Assembly: GCF_022818495.1 (NCBI RefSeq)
Contig: NZ_CP089291.1
Span: forward strand, 4,729,501-4,793,500
Direction of reading: 5' to 3'
DNA: 64,000 nt
Source of the DNA: Fodinisporobacter ferrooxydans
Lineage (GTDB): Bacteria > Bacillota > Bacilli > Tumebacillales > MYW30-H2
A program made the position numbers and the translations under genes. Shown here one piece after another: positions 28,506 through 37,887 of this stretch. The notes under the pieces are model-generated. The model saw only the letters and a program-made list of their open reading frames with translations. It did not search any database and was not told where the DNA came from. How positions within the stretch are numbered: the stretch's first letter is position 1; each line of letters starts with the position of its first letter.

Positions 28506-29474
28506 CTAATGATGAACTGTTACTCGGGTTCTCCCGAGATCAAAAACCGTATTCTTTCCTATATGAATAATCTCCGCTACACGCAGCCACGGCAGAAACT
28601 CCCCTACCTCACCTTCATATTGTGCCCACCCAACGATGCCACCCATCTTCATTTTAGAGTCTTGGCGAGCCGAGTAGCGATCATAGTCAACCCATTTAAC
28701 TTCTTTTCTGACAAGTTGAATTTGTTCCGACTTTAAGATTAGGTTTTTAATATCCCATTTGGGCGTTATATCATGATGAAATTGGAGTAAGCCAGTCATT
28801 CGTCGTAGGATATTCCGAATGAGTAATGGGAAAGATGGATTGTCAGAATATATACCCTGTGATTTAATTCGTAATGGTGTTTCAAAAAAGACCATCAGCC
28901 GACCTTGTTCCGGTGCCTGACTCTTAGCTCCTTCCCATATATCCCTTCCTGTCAGGACAATGGGAGAGTGAAATGTTACATTCTCTTCATTCAGAAACAT
29001 GGTTCGATGGTTACCCATTTTCATATCACGATTTTCAACGTGAACTAAACGGTAGCCCTTTCTCCCCCTGCCGATTCCCTGTTCACCTAGTTCCTTAAAT
29101 GTACTGACAAATAAAGGAGCATAATGAATTGCTTTACCAAACAACAGCAGATTAACAGAAAGAAGATCACCTGGCTCATAAATGGTTTGTTTATCAGTAG
29201 GCACTTCCAAAATATATGGACGTGGAACCTGCTCATACCCCCCCATAAATGACTCTTCGTGGTTAGGTCTTGTTTCAAAGATATAAGGATAAGCACAGTA
29301 AGTTAACGCCGAACAAGCTCCGCAATCTTCTCCAGGATTTATACAAGAAAGTCTTTTAAATACATGTCCAAATGCCCCACGAAAGGTTGAGGCTTTCCAA
29401 GCAGGCAATTCCAACCCCCGCTCCCCGGCCTGCAGCGTAAACCGATATTTCGCAACTCTCAATTCATCAAACAA
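28506..29474 (-). CDS. cas6: Cas6 pre-crRNA endoribonuclease
   Basis: 322 residues starting with TTG at 29474, eight bases after AGGAGG; no ATG in frame is placed as well. N-terminal part has FRGAFGHVFKRL and a cysteine cluster CGACSALTYC, the middle carries a glycine-rich RAMP loop GIGRGRKGYRL, and the end has GWAQYEGEVG and HIGKNTVFDLGR, matching the C-terminal Cas6 domain, with Asp where most members have Gly. Cas6 cuts repeats in the array transcript to release crRNAs. A degenerate repeat lies in its own leader. Confidence 0.9.
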   Translation of the reverse strand: MFDELRVAKYRFTLQAGERGLELPAWKASTFRGAFGHVFKRLSCINPGEDCGACSALTYCAYPYIFETRPNHEESFMGGYEQVPRPYILEVPTDKQTIYEPGDLLSVNLLLFGKAIHYAPLFVSTFKELGEQGIGRGRKGYRLVHVENRDMKMGNHRTMFLNEENVTFHSPIVLTGRDIWEGAKSQAPEQGRLMVFFETPLRIKSQGIYSDNPSFPLLIRNILRRMTGLLQFHHDITPKWDIKNLILKSEQIQLVRKEVKWVDYDRYSARQDSKMKMGGIVGWAQYEGEVGEFLPWLRVAEIIHIGKNTVFDLGRTRVTVHH

Positions 29475-29484
29475 GCTTGTTTCC

Positions 29485-29520
29485 TCCTAGAAGTCCCCTT
29501 GAAACGGGTCATATGAGTTG
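29485..29520 (-). promoter_or_regulatory. Degenerate CRISPR repeat in the cas6 leader
   Basis: Minus strand reads TATGACCCGTTTCAAGGGG followed by ACTTCTAGGAGG. It matches the repeat core with single-base gaps and runs directly into the cas6 ribosome binding site. If transcribed, it could be bound or cut by Cas6 (autoregulation), or be a relic. The handle end is altered (ACTTCTAG instead of ACTGAAAG). Confidence 0.65.
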
Positions 29521-29592
29521 GTCTCTATTACCAATTATTTCGGCACTAACCATAAACTTCCTGTGGCCAACATAAAATTTTTTATAAAAATT

Positions 29593-32500
29593 CTACCCAA
29601 TGCAATCCGAGTTGGGTGCCTTCAAATTCTTCTCCTCATTCCATACCTCATACATCTTCCCTAACAGCCTGTCCCTTGCCTCTCGATCACAATCCACTTC
29701 CACAAAATTTCCTGTTGCCGTCAGATACAAGCCAGCACGATCAACTTTCCAGCCCAGAAGCTGTTCCACCACATGGGTATAAATTTGGACTTGTGGTGTA
29801 TACCTCTCCACCACCTGAAGTATATCCTTCTCACTTTGACACCCGTGCGTCTTAAAATCTACCAGTGTGACTCCTCCATCATCCCGCAGCCACACTTTGT
29901 CAATAACCCCATTCAACAGCAATCCATCTTCCCCAAAAAACCGAATGGCAAAAGGAAGTTCACTGTAGACAACTTGGGCTTTCCGGCATTCTGTTTGAAG
30001 TTCCCCCTTAAGATACGAATCAATCTCGGGACACAACCGCTGCCAAGCAAGGTCGCACATCTCTTTACTGGTTATTCCCAAAGCAGCGAGTGCTGCTTTC
30101 AAATGACGGGTCCGAATCGTTTCAAGATCATCGTGCGGCCCTAGAAACTCCAATACAGTATGCAATAAATGCCCCCACTCATGCCCTTCGAGATTGGATC
30201 GTCCAAAGTGTCTCGCTGGTAAAAATGATTTACTGGTTTCCCAAGTCTCCCCGGCAAGTATATCCACCCACTCTGTTACACTCCAAATCCGTGCGGCAAA
30301 CCCGGTATTTACATTCCGATATTCCTTAACAATTTCCTTGCCCGTGATTCGCCCAAGTTCTGCGTGTGAGACTGGGGATCTCATGGGAGTGCTAGGTGCC
30401 ATCTTCGCCATCTGCACCGTTCGCTTCATTTCAGTGGTAAGGGCTACTTCTTCAAAATGAGGTGTCGCAGTTTTTCCAAGTGTTTTCCCAAGTCGGGTTG
30501 CCGAAGTTACATTCACTCGTGGCACTAAATCCACCTTATTACGAATTTGCAATTTCCACCCATTCTTCTCTACTATCCGCTCCTGAAGGCCTTCCCGCAG
30601 TTCAGGAACCAGAAACTGCAACCAGTCAAACCAGTTGGAGCACTCGTCTAATGATTCCTTCTCCGCGAAGCTAGAAGCAACTCCAGAAAAGATCAATCGT
30701 TCTTCAGCTCTGGTCATTGCCACATAGAATAACCTCTTTTGCTCGGAAACCATTGCATTTCTTTCTTCTTCCCGGGCTTTTGTAAAACTTAGGGACGGCA
30801 GCCAAGTCTTCTTGTTTTCATCGTAATACTGGGCCGTTAGTCCCCATGTATCGCTGAGATGCAGCCTTCCCATTTTCGTTGTAAAGCGGTGCGTGAGATC
30901 CGGAACAATAACAATGGGAAATTCAAGCCCTTTGGCCGCATGGATGGTCATAAACCGAACTGCCCCTTTGGTAACATCGGTCTGAATCTCCCCGTCTTTT
31001 TCTTCCTGATTTTGAAGTTGCTCCCACCAAGCGAGCAAATCGGAAAGGTGGATTTTTCCCCTTTTTTCGGCTTCCTCCGCCAACCGCACAATGCGATCAA
31101 AACTTGTCCCACCAAGCTTTTCTGCGATTGATTCTCCGTAAAGCACGTGATACAGCCAATCGGCTAACCCCATTTCTGCATACCGTTCTCGAAGGTGTGT
31201 TAAAAATTCTCTGGCCTGTACTAAACGCTCCCTATCTTCTTCCGATACCCTATTATCTTGCAATCCCCTGTTTTCTTCCAATACACTTGACTCTCCATCT
31301 CTTGACCTTCCATCCCTTGACTCTCCATCCCTAAAGAACTCCAGAAACCCTTTATGAAGTCCGTTATTTCTGGCTAATTGGCTGATTCCATCATCTGTCA
31401 TTTCGACCAAGGGTCCCCGCAGATATCCCAATAAAGCCAATTCATCTCCTGGATCGTCCACCAGTCGAAGCAGATGATGCAAATCCCGGACCTCCTGCCG
31501 TTCCCAATATCCGCTGCCCGCGTACACCACATGCGGGATGCCGTATTTCGACAAAGCATTTTCGTATTTCTCCAAATGAGTTCGAGTTTGTAGAAGGATT
31601 CCGATGTTCCCATAATGGGCTGACCCCATCTCCAGGATTCTTCGGGCCACAAGTTCCGCTTCTGCTTTATGCGGATCTTTATCTTCAGTAAGTACAGGAA
31701 TCAACATTTCCACAACAGGTTCTTCTTCGAACGGCTGCTTAAGCCCGGCCACCACTCCATCATCTCCGAACAAAGCCCGAGTCATATCCGATGCAAAAGC
31801 TACCAACGATGGACACGATCTGAAATTTTCCTTCAGTTGGATATAAGAATCCGACTTTTCAAGCTGGAGGCGCAACCTTTCAAACCCTTTGACATCCGCC
31901 CCGCGAAACCGATAAATGGACTGACGGAAATCCCCAACCATGAACAAAGAGGCTGTACCCGCAGCACCTTCCTCCAAATGTTCCAGCAACGATTGCTGAA
32001 GAGGATTGGTATCTTGATACTCATCCACCAGGATATGATTGTAACGTTTCCCATAGTAAGCGCGGGCTTCCTTGGATTCATGGAGAACATGGTGGGCTTT
32101 TCTCTGCAAATCTGCAAAATCGCACCACCCATTCGTTTCTTTCTCCTTGCTGTAGGCCAAATCCATCTGCTCCAGCAGCGCAAGAATTTCTTTTCGTACA
32201 ACAGCGGTCTGATCTTCCAACAATTCTTGCCAAAGATTTTCATCTTTCAATCGCGTCAATCTTTCAAAAATCGGCTTGGCTTCTCTAGCCACACTTCGGG
32301 TGACTTGGGAAAACAGTGCCTTGAGTCCGCTTTTCATTTGGGAAATAGAAGCATTTGCGTCCTCCTTATCATTCTCATCTTCCCTGCATACGTGGATTGC
32401 TCTTATAGGGAGTTGGCGCCAAATATCAAGTATCGTACTCATGCGTGCAACCGACCCGCTCGCTGTAATGGTCCCGGATTGATGGAGCCTTTCCATGTGT

Positions 32501-33063
32501 TCCATCACCCGCAGCAATTCCTCTTCAAGAACTACTCTTAGGGATTCAATCGTGCTTTCGGTTCTTTCGCCGATGGATTTGAAATCCCAGGGCTGCTCCC
32601 GCCAACACTCATAAAGCGAAACCAACAGTCCACAGGCCAAATCCAGGCCGCATGCTTCCGCCCAACGAAGCACGCTTGGCAATCCCGATTCATAAAGCAA
32701 CCGTTCTGTAAGGCTCTTCAACAATAGTTGTGCAGTGGTTTCATCAATCAAGGAAAATGAGGGATCCACATCGGCAAGCAGCGGATTTTCCCGAACGATA
32801 CGGCCACAGAAACGATGAAAGGTCAGAATCGTCACCTGATTCGATCCCAGCTTTTGTTCTACTCGTTCCTTCATTTCCAGCGCGGCCTGATCCGTAAATG
32901 TAAGTGCAAGGATGTTTTCCGGCGAGATTCCTTTTTCATTCACCAAATAGCTTATTCTTTCTGTCAAGACTCGGGTCTTGCCGGAACCTGCCCCCGCCGC
33001 CACCAGAATTCGAGATCCTTTTGCCCGAATAGCTAATTTTTGCGATTCTGTCAGGTAGCTCAT
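29593..33063 (-). CDS. addA: AddA-like UvrD/RecB-type helicase-nuclease
   Basis: 1156 residues. All superfamily 1 helicase motifs are seen: VAAGAGSGKTRVLTERI (I), LTFTDQAA (Ia), LVDEYQDTN (II), GDFRQSIYRFRGAD (III), IHAAKGLEFP (V) and YVAMTRAEERL (VI). The C-terminal RecB nuclease has GHEWGHLLH, GVIDKVW, VDFKTHG and QVQIYTHVV. Together with the AddB-like partner it would process double-strand DNA ends. Slightly short for Bacillus AddA (about 1,230). Start overlaps the addB stop. Three 15-bp repeats inside encode RDGES-type residues. Whether it is the cell's only AddA cannot be told here. Confidence 0.93.
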   Translation of the reverse strand: MSYLTESQKLAIRAKGSRILVAAGAGSGKTRVLTERISYLVNEKGISPENILALTFTDQAALEMKERVEQKLGSNQVTILTFHRFCGRIVRENPLLADVDPSFSLIDETTAQLLLKSLTERLLYESGLPSVLRWAEACGLDLACGLLVSLYECWREQPWDFKSIGERTESTIESLRVVLEEELLRVMEHMERLHQSGTITASGSVARMSTILDIWRQLPIRAIHVCREDENDKEDANASISQMKSGLKALFSQVTRSVAREAKPIFERLTRLKDENLWQELLEDQTAVVRKEILALLEQMDLAYSKEKETNGWCDFADLQRKAHHVLHESKEARAYYGKRYNHILVDEYQDTNPLQQSLLEHLEEGAAGTASLFMVGDFRQSIYRFRGADVKGFERLRLQLEKSDSYIQLKENFRSCPSLVAFASDMTRALFGDDGVVAGLKQPFEEEPVVEMLIPVLTEDKDPHKAEAELVARRILEMGSAHYGNIGILLQTRTHLEKYENALSKYGIPHVVYAGSGYWERQEVRDLHHLLRLVDDPGDELALLGYLRGPLVEMTDDGISQLARNNGLHKGFLEFFRDGESRDGRSRDGESSVLEENRGLQDNRVSEEDRERLVQAREFLTHLRERYAEMGLADWLYHVLYGESIAEKLGGTSFDRIVRLAEEAEKRGKIHLSDLLAWWEQLQNQEEKDGEIQTDVTKGAVRFMTIHAAKGLEFPIVIVPDLTHRFTTKMGRLHLSDTWGLTAQYYDENKKTWLPSLSFTKAREEERNAMVSEQKRLFYVAMTRAEERLIFSGVASSFAEKESLDECSNWFDWLQFLVPELREGLQERIVEKNGWKLQIRNKVDLVPRVNVTSATRLGKTLGKTATPHFEEVALTTEMKRTVQMAKMAPSTPMRSPVSHAELGRITGKEIVKEYRNVNTGFAARIWSVTEWVDILAGETWETSKSFLPARHFGRSNLEGHEWGHLLHTVLEFLGPHDDLETIRTRHLKAALAALGITSKEMCDLAWQRLCPEIDSYLKGELQTECRKAQVVYSELPFAIRFFGEDGLLLNGVIDKVWLRDDGGVTLVDFKTHGCQSEKDILQVVERYTPQVQIYTHVVEQLLGWKVDRAGLYLTATGNFVEVDCDREARDRLLGKMYEVWNEEKNLKAPNSDCIG

Positions 33064-35798
33064 ACAACCTCCCCCCTTCGATAACCATATTCATCTCGCC
33101 TACAAATCCCTAGGAACGAACAATTCTGGCATTCAGAACGTTCTCGGGGACGAGGCGCCACATCCCCCTTTAACATTTGCTTTACCAGCTCAAACAGTTG
33201 GTCATTGATTCGCTCGGCATACTCAGCAAAATCTTCCGGGGAATCAAATCCCACATTTCCTCCTTCCCCTGGATTCCTGACAACTGCGAATTGTCCCCCC
33301 AAAGGGCTAATCCCCGTTCCCGATAATTGAGAGTATGCCAGCAAATACAAAGCCATTTGCAGATCCCGTCCGTGTTCAATGTCCCTCCGAGACGGTCCCG
33401 ATGAAAGCTTATAATCTAACACCCAAAATCCCTCTTTGCCAAGATCCACTCGATCAATGCTACCTGATACCCATAATTCCAAGCCTTCCCATTTTAGTAG
33501 CAGTGGTTGCTCACTGGAGGAAACGGCCATCTTCTCAGCATGGACACGTCCAAATCCCCATTCCGCGAGATGTTGAATCCCTTCTTGTTTCAGAAGTCCC
33601 CCACCTTCTCTAGCTGCAAATTCGAGCAAATCCCGCTTTAGCATCCGGCATTGTACTTCCCACTTCGGACCGGAGAATCCATACATACTTTCCAACCGCC
33701 TGAATTCTTCTTCCACCAAAAATTCCGCCCGTTGGGTAAGTTCTTCCTTTGAAAAGACAGGGTTCTCAACAAGTTCCCGAAAAACTCGGTGGAGTAAGCT
33801 TCCTTTATCTATGGGCAGAAGACCATTTTTCCGATAAATTCTTTCACCAACATGGAGAACACCGCTAGCCCAGTATTTGAAAGGACATTTGGCATATGTA
33901 TTGATTCCCGTGACCGAAATCGGTTTATGCTGATCAAAAAATTGAACCGGTGTAGTATCGCGATAAAGATCTTTCTTCGGTAATCTAATTACATTTACAA
34001 TACGTTCCTGATATCCTAACCATTCTGTCACGTACCTAGATAAAGTGGTTGCATGCCCCCGTTCATTCCGAAGCGAACTAAACAATACAAGTTTCTCTCC
34101 CCCTGCGGATACCGCCCATTCAAAAAGCTTACGATCCTCCAGTTCCTGTTTGCTGGCATTCGGGATTTTCAGCCCAAATTCAGCCTCCTCCCGTTTGCAT
34201 AAATCCCAGATCCAATGAGGATCAAACGAACGCGGCCATACATCCTCAATGAGTCCAAGAACATAGACTTTCGGAAACGTAACTCCGTATATTTCATCCG
34301 TGTTGTACACTTGAATTCCATTTTCTTCCCTCCCAATTGGCAACATGGCTGTTGAAAGCCGTTCTGTTAACCATTTCATAAAGCGTTCAAGAGATATCTT
34401 CCGTCCCGCTTCGACAGGAAATGCCATCACAATTTCATAACGTGTCCGAATACAATTTCGAAGACTCTCATAATGCAATACCTGTAAGCTGTCATTTCGT
34501 GAGCGAAGAATGGTTCGTTCGTCTTTTTCAATAAAAGAAAGTAAATGATCCAGGTAATTGCCCCATGAATCACGCTCAGCTATGTGTTGAGTTATCCGGT
34601 TAATTTGTACCAGGAACCTAAACCACTTCCTCGCGGACACCCGTCGTTGTTCAACCAGTACTGTATCTCCATCGCCATCTAAATACTCCAAACGAATTTT
34701 GCTTCTTGCCAAATTCCCGCGAAAAAGAGTCATCCAATTACTGAATCCTGTCAAAACTCCCGATTCCTCTATTATTTTTCTACCCCAGGCAATCTCTTCT
34801 TCCAATAAACCTTCGAACGCTCCATGCAACCGAGCGCATTTCAACAGTGTTTCTCTTTCCCAATCCTTTTTTCTCAATTCCAGCAATGATAAAATTCTTT
34901 GCGAAACTGAAAGATTCAACATGGGGACATTTTTTGTGCCATGAACCTTTATACCTTTGCTGTAGAGTTCTCTTTTCACTAACTGTGAATAGTAGGAATT
35001 GGGTGTTACAATCAGAATTTCATCTTCCCGATACCCTAAGCTCATTTGGCGTTGAATATCAGAACTTGCCACACGAACTTCCTCGTAAGCCGTGTTTCCA
35101 TACTTCAGACGAACCCTATCCGATTTGGCAGACCAATTGTCCTCCAAGGGATGAAGAGTAAATGACTCCGGAATCGCACTTCTGACAACTTCCAGGAAGC
35201 GTTGCAATTCTGGGCTATCCGGAAAAACTCCTTCCATAATCACCATTTCCCCCAATTGAGTACACTTGTCTTGTTCTTCCTCAACAATCCCGCTCGCGAT
35301 TTGAAAGACCTGCTCAGTTTCTTTATAGGGAAAATCTAATCGACTTAGACAAATCAAATAGTTTTCATAGATACTGGTCAACTCTCTCAAAACAGGATCT
35401 TTTGTCTTCTTTAACAATGAAAGGCACTCCCTGCCTCCTCCTTTCTCTAGATCCTCAATCCATAAAGCGATGGATCTATACATCCCCGGATATTTCAATC
35501 CTGTTCGCAGGTGATTCACTTGACCCTGTCCATCCATAGACAACAGCACACTTTCCACAAGATCCTGTCGGGTTGCCTGATCGATCCGAACATACGCTTT
35601 TCCGCTTGCTTCGAGTATGTGATCAGCCAACTGATTCGGAGTCGTCCAATAAATCCCTATATAACCTCCTGTCAGCTGCAAAAACTGCTGTTTTCGTTGT
35701 TCAATCAGCAGGGGATGACTCCCTATGAACAGAACCTGTTTTCGTTCCCGTAGTGCTTTTGCCAACGTCCCCATACATACATCATTACCGTACATCAT
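33060..35798 (-). CDS. addB: AddB-like nuclease subunit without Walker A motif
   Basis: 912 residues from the ATG at 35798, preceded six bases away by AGGAGGT; an upstream in-frame ATG (35837) has no such site. The C-terminal RecB-type nuclease has GSIDRVD, VLDYKLSSG and DLQMALYLLAY, and four iron-sulfur cysteines (AKCPFKYW and CQNCSFLGIC). Bacillus AddB is about 1,160 residues and keeps an N-terminal Walker A, whereas here the corresponding stretch (YGNDVCMGTLAKAL) lacks it. The ribosome binding site lies within the last codons of the cas4 relic. Overlaps the AddA-like gene (ATGA). Confidence 0.88.
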   Translation of the reverse strand: MMYGNDVCMGTLAKALRERKQVLFIGSHPLLIEQRKQQFLQLTGGYIGIYWTTPNQLADHILEASGKAYVRIDQATRQDLVESVLLSMDGQGQVNHLRTGLKYPGMYRSIALWIEDLEKGGGRECLSLLKKTKDPVLRELTSIYENYLICLSRLDFPYKETEQVFQIASGIVEEEQDKCTQLGEMVIMEGVFPDSPELQRFLEVVRSAIPESFTLHPLEDNWSAKSDRVRLKYGNTAYEEVRVASSDIQRQMSLGYREDEILIVTPNSYYSQLVKRELYSKGIKVHGTKNVPMLNLSVSQRILSLLELRKKDWERETLLKCARLHGAFEGLLEEEIAWGRKIIEESGVLTGFSNWMTLFRGNLARSKIRLEYLDGDGDTVLVEQRRVSARKWFRFLVQINRITQHIAERDSWGNYLDHLLSFIEKDERTILRSRNDSLQVLHYESLRNCIRTRYEIVMAFPVEAGRKISLERFMKWLTERLSTAMLPIGREENGIQVYNTDEIYGVTFPKVYVLGLIEDVWPRSFDPHWIWDLCKREEAEFGLKIPNASKQELEDRKLFEWAVSAGGEKLVLFSSLRNERGHATTLSRYVTEWLGYQERIVNVIRLPKKDLYRDTTPVQFFDQHKPISVTGINTYAKCPFKYWASGVLHVGERIYRKNGLLPIDKGSLLHRVFRELVENPVFSKEELTQRAEFLVEEEFRRLESMYGFSGPKWEVQCRMLKRDLLEFAAREGGGLLKQEGIQHLAEWGFGRVHAEKMAVSSSEQPLLLKWEGLELWVSGSIDRVDLGKEGFWVLDYKLSSGPSRRDIEHGRDLQMALYLLAYSQLSGTGISPLGGQFAVVRNPGEGGNVGFDSPEDFAEYAERINDQLFELVKQMLKGDVAPRPRERSECQNCSFLGICRRDEYGYRRGEVV

Positions 35799-36090
35799 TG
35801 CAGTACCTCCTGTACTCGCAATCAGTACAACGGGCACGCGACTTGGGTTCAGGGAATGTTTCTTCCCGCATCAGACGCCGAATCGCTGTCACCAACGGAA
35901 TCCCAAGTTCTTCGGCCAGGCGCGGGCCGGTCTGGGCAGATCCGTTGTCTACGCTCATTTGGCCGCCAAAAATCAGCTCATACCGCTCTTGGCGCGCAAA
36001 CGCTGCAAGCATTTTTACGGCTACGAATTCATCTTCAAATAGCGCTTCATCATCAATCCGGACAGCCTTATCGATGTCAATAAAAAATTT
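35785..36090 (-). pseudogene. Chimeric relic: EtfB middle part joined to a Cas4 C-terminus
   Basis: One open frame starts DKAVRIDDEALFEDEF, runs through ELIFGGQMSVDNGSAQTGPR (the flavoprotein EtfB pattern around residues 85-135), and then changes to REETFPEPKSRARCTDC followed by EYRRYCNDVR and a stop. The last part has the C-x2-C-x5-C ending typical of Cas4 iron-sulfur nucleases. Neither gene is complete: EtfB lacks both ends and Cas4 lacks its nuclease core. The stop at 35785 overlaps the AddB-like start. A deletion that fused the two genes is the simplest reading. Translation through it may still supply coupling for addB. Confidence 0.75.
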
Positions 36091-36129
36091 TTATGAAAGG
36101 GGACTATTGGAGTATTAAACAAAGTGGAA

Positions 36130-36164
36130 AAAGGATTTCTGATAATATCAGAAATCCTTCGGGA
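36130..36164 (-). terminator. Terminator of the chemotaxis receptor gene
   Basis: Perfect stem AAGGATTTCTGAT/ATCAGAAATCCTT followed on the minus strand by TTTTTCC, 30 bases beyond the receptor stop. Confidence 0.8.
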
Positions 36165-36192
36165 AACGGATATGTATGGTAAAACTTTATCA

Positions 36193-37887
36193 CTACACCT
36201 TAAATTTACTAATCAGTTCTTGCAGTTCGCCGGCCAAATTTGCCAGTGCGCTGGAAGATGCAGAGATTTCCTGCATGGAAGCCAGTTGTTCTTCCGTAGC
36301 CGCAGAAACCGTTTGCGTTTCCGATGTGATTTTCTCGGAAACTGCCGCAACATTCTCCACTACACCGACTACTTCTTCTGCTCCGGCAGATAGTTGTTGC
36401 GTCGCTGCCGTTACCTCTTGCACTTGTTTTGTAACTTCCTGCACCGATTGTTGAATCTTTTCAAAGGATTGTTCAGCCATATTTACAATCTCGATTCCGC
36501 TTTTCACTTCATTGGTTCCTGATTCCATTGCTTGTACAACCGTTTGGATCCCGCTTTGAATGGTCGTGATATATTCGGCGATTTGCTTTGCGGAATTGGA
36601 GGATTCTTCGGCTAATTTGCGCACTTCATCCGCAACGACAGCAAATCCCCTCCCATGTTCCCCTGCCCGCGCCGCCTCAATCGCCGCGTTTAATGCAAGC
36701 AAATTCGTTTGACCTGCAATATTGGTAATGACTTCGACTATTTTGCCGATGTTTTTTGCATGCTCTCCTAATTGCTGGATGGATTGAGAAGCGTCCAATA
36801 CCGTTGTATTAATTGAATTCATTTGCTGAATCGCTTTTCCGATTGCTTGATTTCCTGCGACAGATGCTTCAATCGCATGATTGGCCGTCACGGATACCGT
36901 TTGCGTACTGCTTGCAATTTGCTGAATCCCTGATGCCATTCCATGAATGGTTTGCGCCGTTTGATCGATTTCCTGATTCTGTTGTTGAGAACCCGAAGCA
37001 ACTGTCTGGACAGACTCTGCGATCTGCTCTGTTGCCCGGCTGGTTTCCTCGGAGCTTGCCAGCAACTGTTCGGAAGACGCTGCCACTTGCTCTGTACTCT
37101 GCTTGACTTGTCCGATGATCATACGCAAATTCCCCAACATCTGATTAAACGCATTGGCAAGATCTAGAATTTCATCCTTTGAGCGAACTGTCAACTCTTT
37201 TGTCAGATCCCCTTCGCCTTCCGCAATCTCCTTTAACTGTTTGGTGACCGTAACAAGCGGACGGAGAATGGAGCGAATCAAAGATATTCCAATGATTACC
37301 GAAAAAAGTATGGCAACCAGACCGAATGCAAATATCAATCGTTTGGATTGATTCGTGTTATGTTGGACACTTGCCCAAGAGCTGCCGGTCAATTTGGAAG
37401 TTTCCGTATCGATTTGCTCGACGATCGAGCGAAATGCATCCATCGACTGTTTTCCATCGTTAATCCGACTGCGCGCGGCTTCTACATTTCCATTTTTAAT
37501 TAATTTTATTTGCGTATCAAAAAACGTTTGCAGTGTATTGCTTTCAGGAATTGCTTTTTGATCGATAAGAGTTTTTATGATTGCATCATTCGCATTCTTT
37601 TGAATATATGCCAAATCTTTCTCCAATTGTTGTTTGCCAGATCGATATGGATCTAAAAAACTGTCTTGTCCCGTTACCAGATACCCCCGAACTCCTGTTT
37701 CTTCGTTAACCAGATCTGTCAGCAGTCGATCAGCAGTCATGCGAAGCGGCATTACATCGATTGCTATTTTTTTCGTTTCATTCTGCATGCCTGTGAACGC
37801 TTGAATGCTAAACCAGCCATTCACAATAAATAATAGCAATACGACAAAAAAAGTAAGTAAAAGTTTTGTTCGAATTTTAAATTTCAT
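36193..37887 (-). CDS. Methyl-accepting chemotaxis protein with CHASE3-like sensor
   Basis: 564 residues from ATG 37887 (AAGGAGAGAG ahead). N-terminal membrane helix, extracellular segment with [22 protein letters not shown] (CHASE3-type), second helix, HAMP, and a C-terminal signalling domain with the hairpin core [20 protein letters not shown]. It would signal to CheA through CheW at the membrane. No other chemotaxis gene is near. Confidence 0.93.
   Translation of the reverse strand: MKFKIRTKLLLTFFVVLLLFIVNGWFSIQAFTGMQNETKKIAIDVMPLRMTADRLLTDLVNEETGVRGYLVTGQDSFLDPYRSGKQQLEKDLAYIQKNANDAIIKTLIDQKAIPESNTLQTFFDTQIKLIKNGNVEAARSRINDGKQSMDAFRSIVEQIDTETSKLTGSSWASVQHNTNQSKRLIFAFGLVAILFSVIIGISLIRSILRPLVTVTKQLKEIAEGEGDLTKELTVRSKDEILDLANAFNQMLGNLRMIIGQVKQSTEQVAASSEQLLASSEETSRATEQIAESVQTVASGSQQQNQEIDQTAQTIHGMASGIQQIASSTQTVSVTANHAIEASVAGNQAIGKAIQQMNSINTTVLDASQSIQQLGEHAKNIGKIVEVITNIAGQTNLLALNAAIEAARAGEHGRGFAVVADEVRKLAEESSNSAKQIAEYITTIQSGIQTVVQAMESGTNEVKSGIEIVNMAEQSFEKIQQSVQEVTKQVQEVTAATQQLSAGAEEVVGVVENVAAVSEKITSETQTVSAATEEQLASMQEISASSSALANLAGELQELISKFKV

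Noticed and set aside
31669-32541. 290-codon open frame on the plus strand inside the AddA-like gene
   Set aside because: Lies wholly opposite a gene with all helicase motifs and has no ribosome site or recognisable domain.
29593-35798. Assignment as ordinary housekeeping addBA only
   Set aside because: Not excluded, but the ribosome site inside the cas4 tail and the missing Walker A favour a CRISPR-linked pair; recorded as a finding instead.
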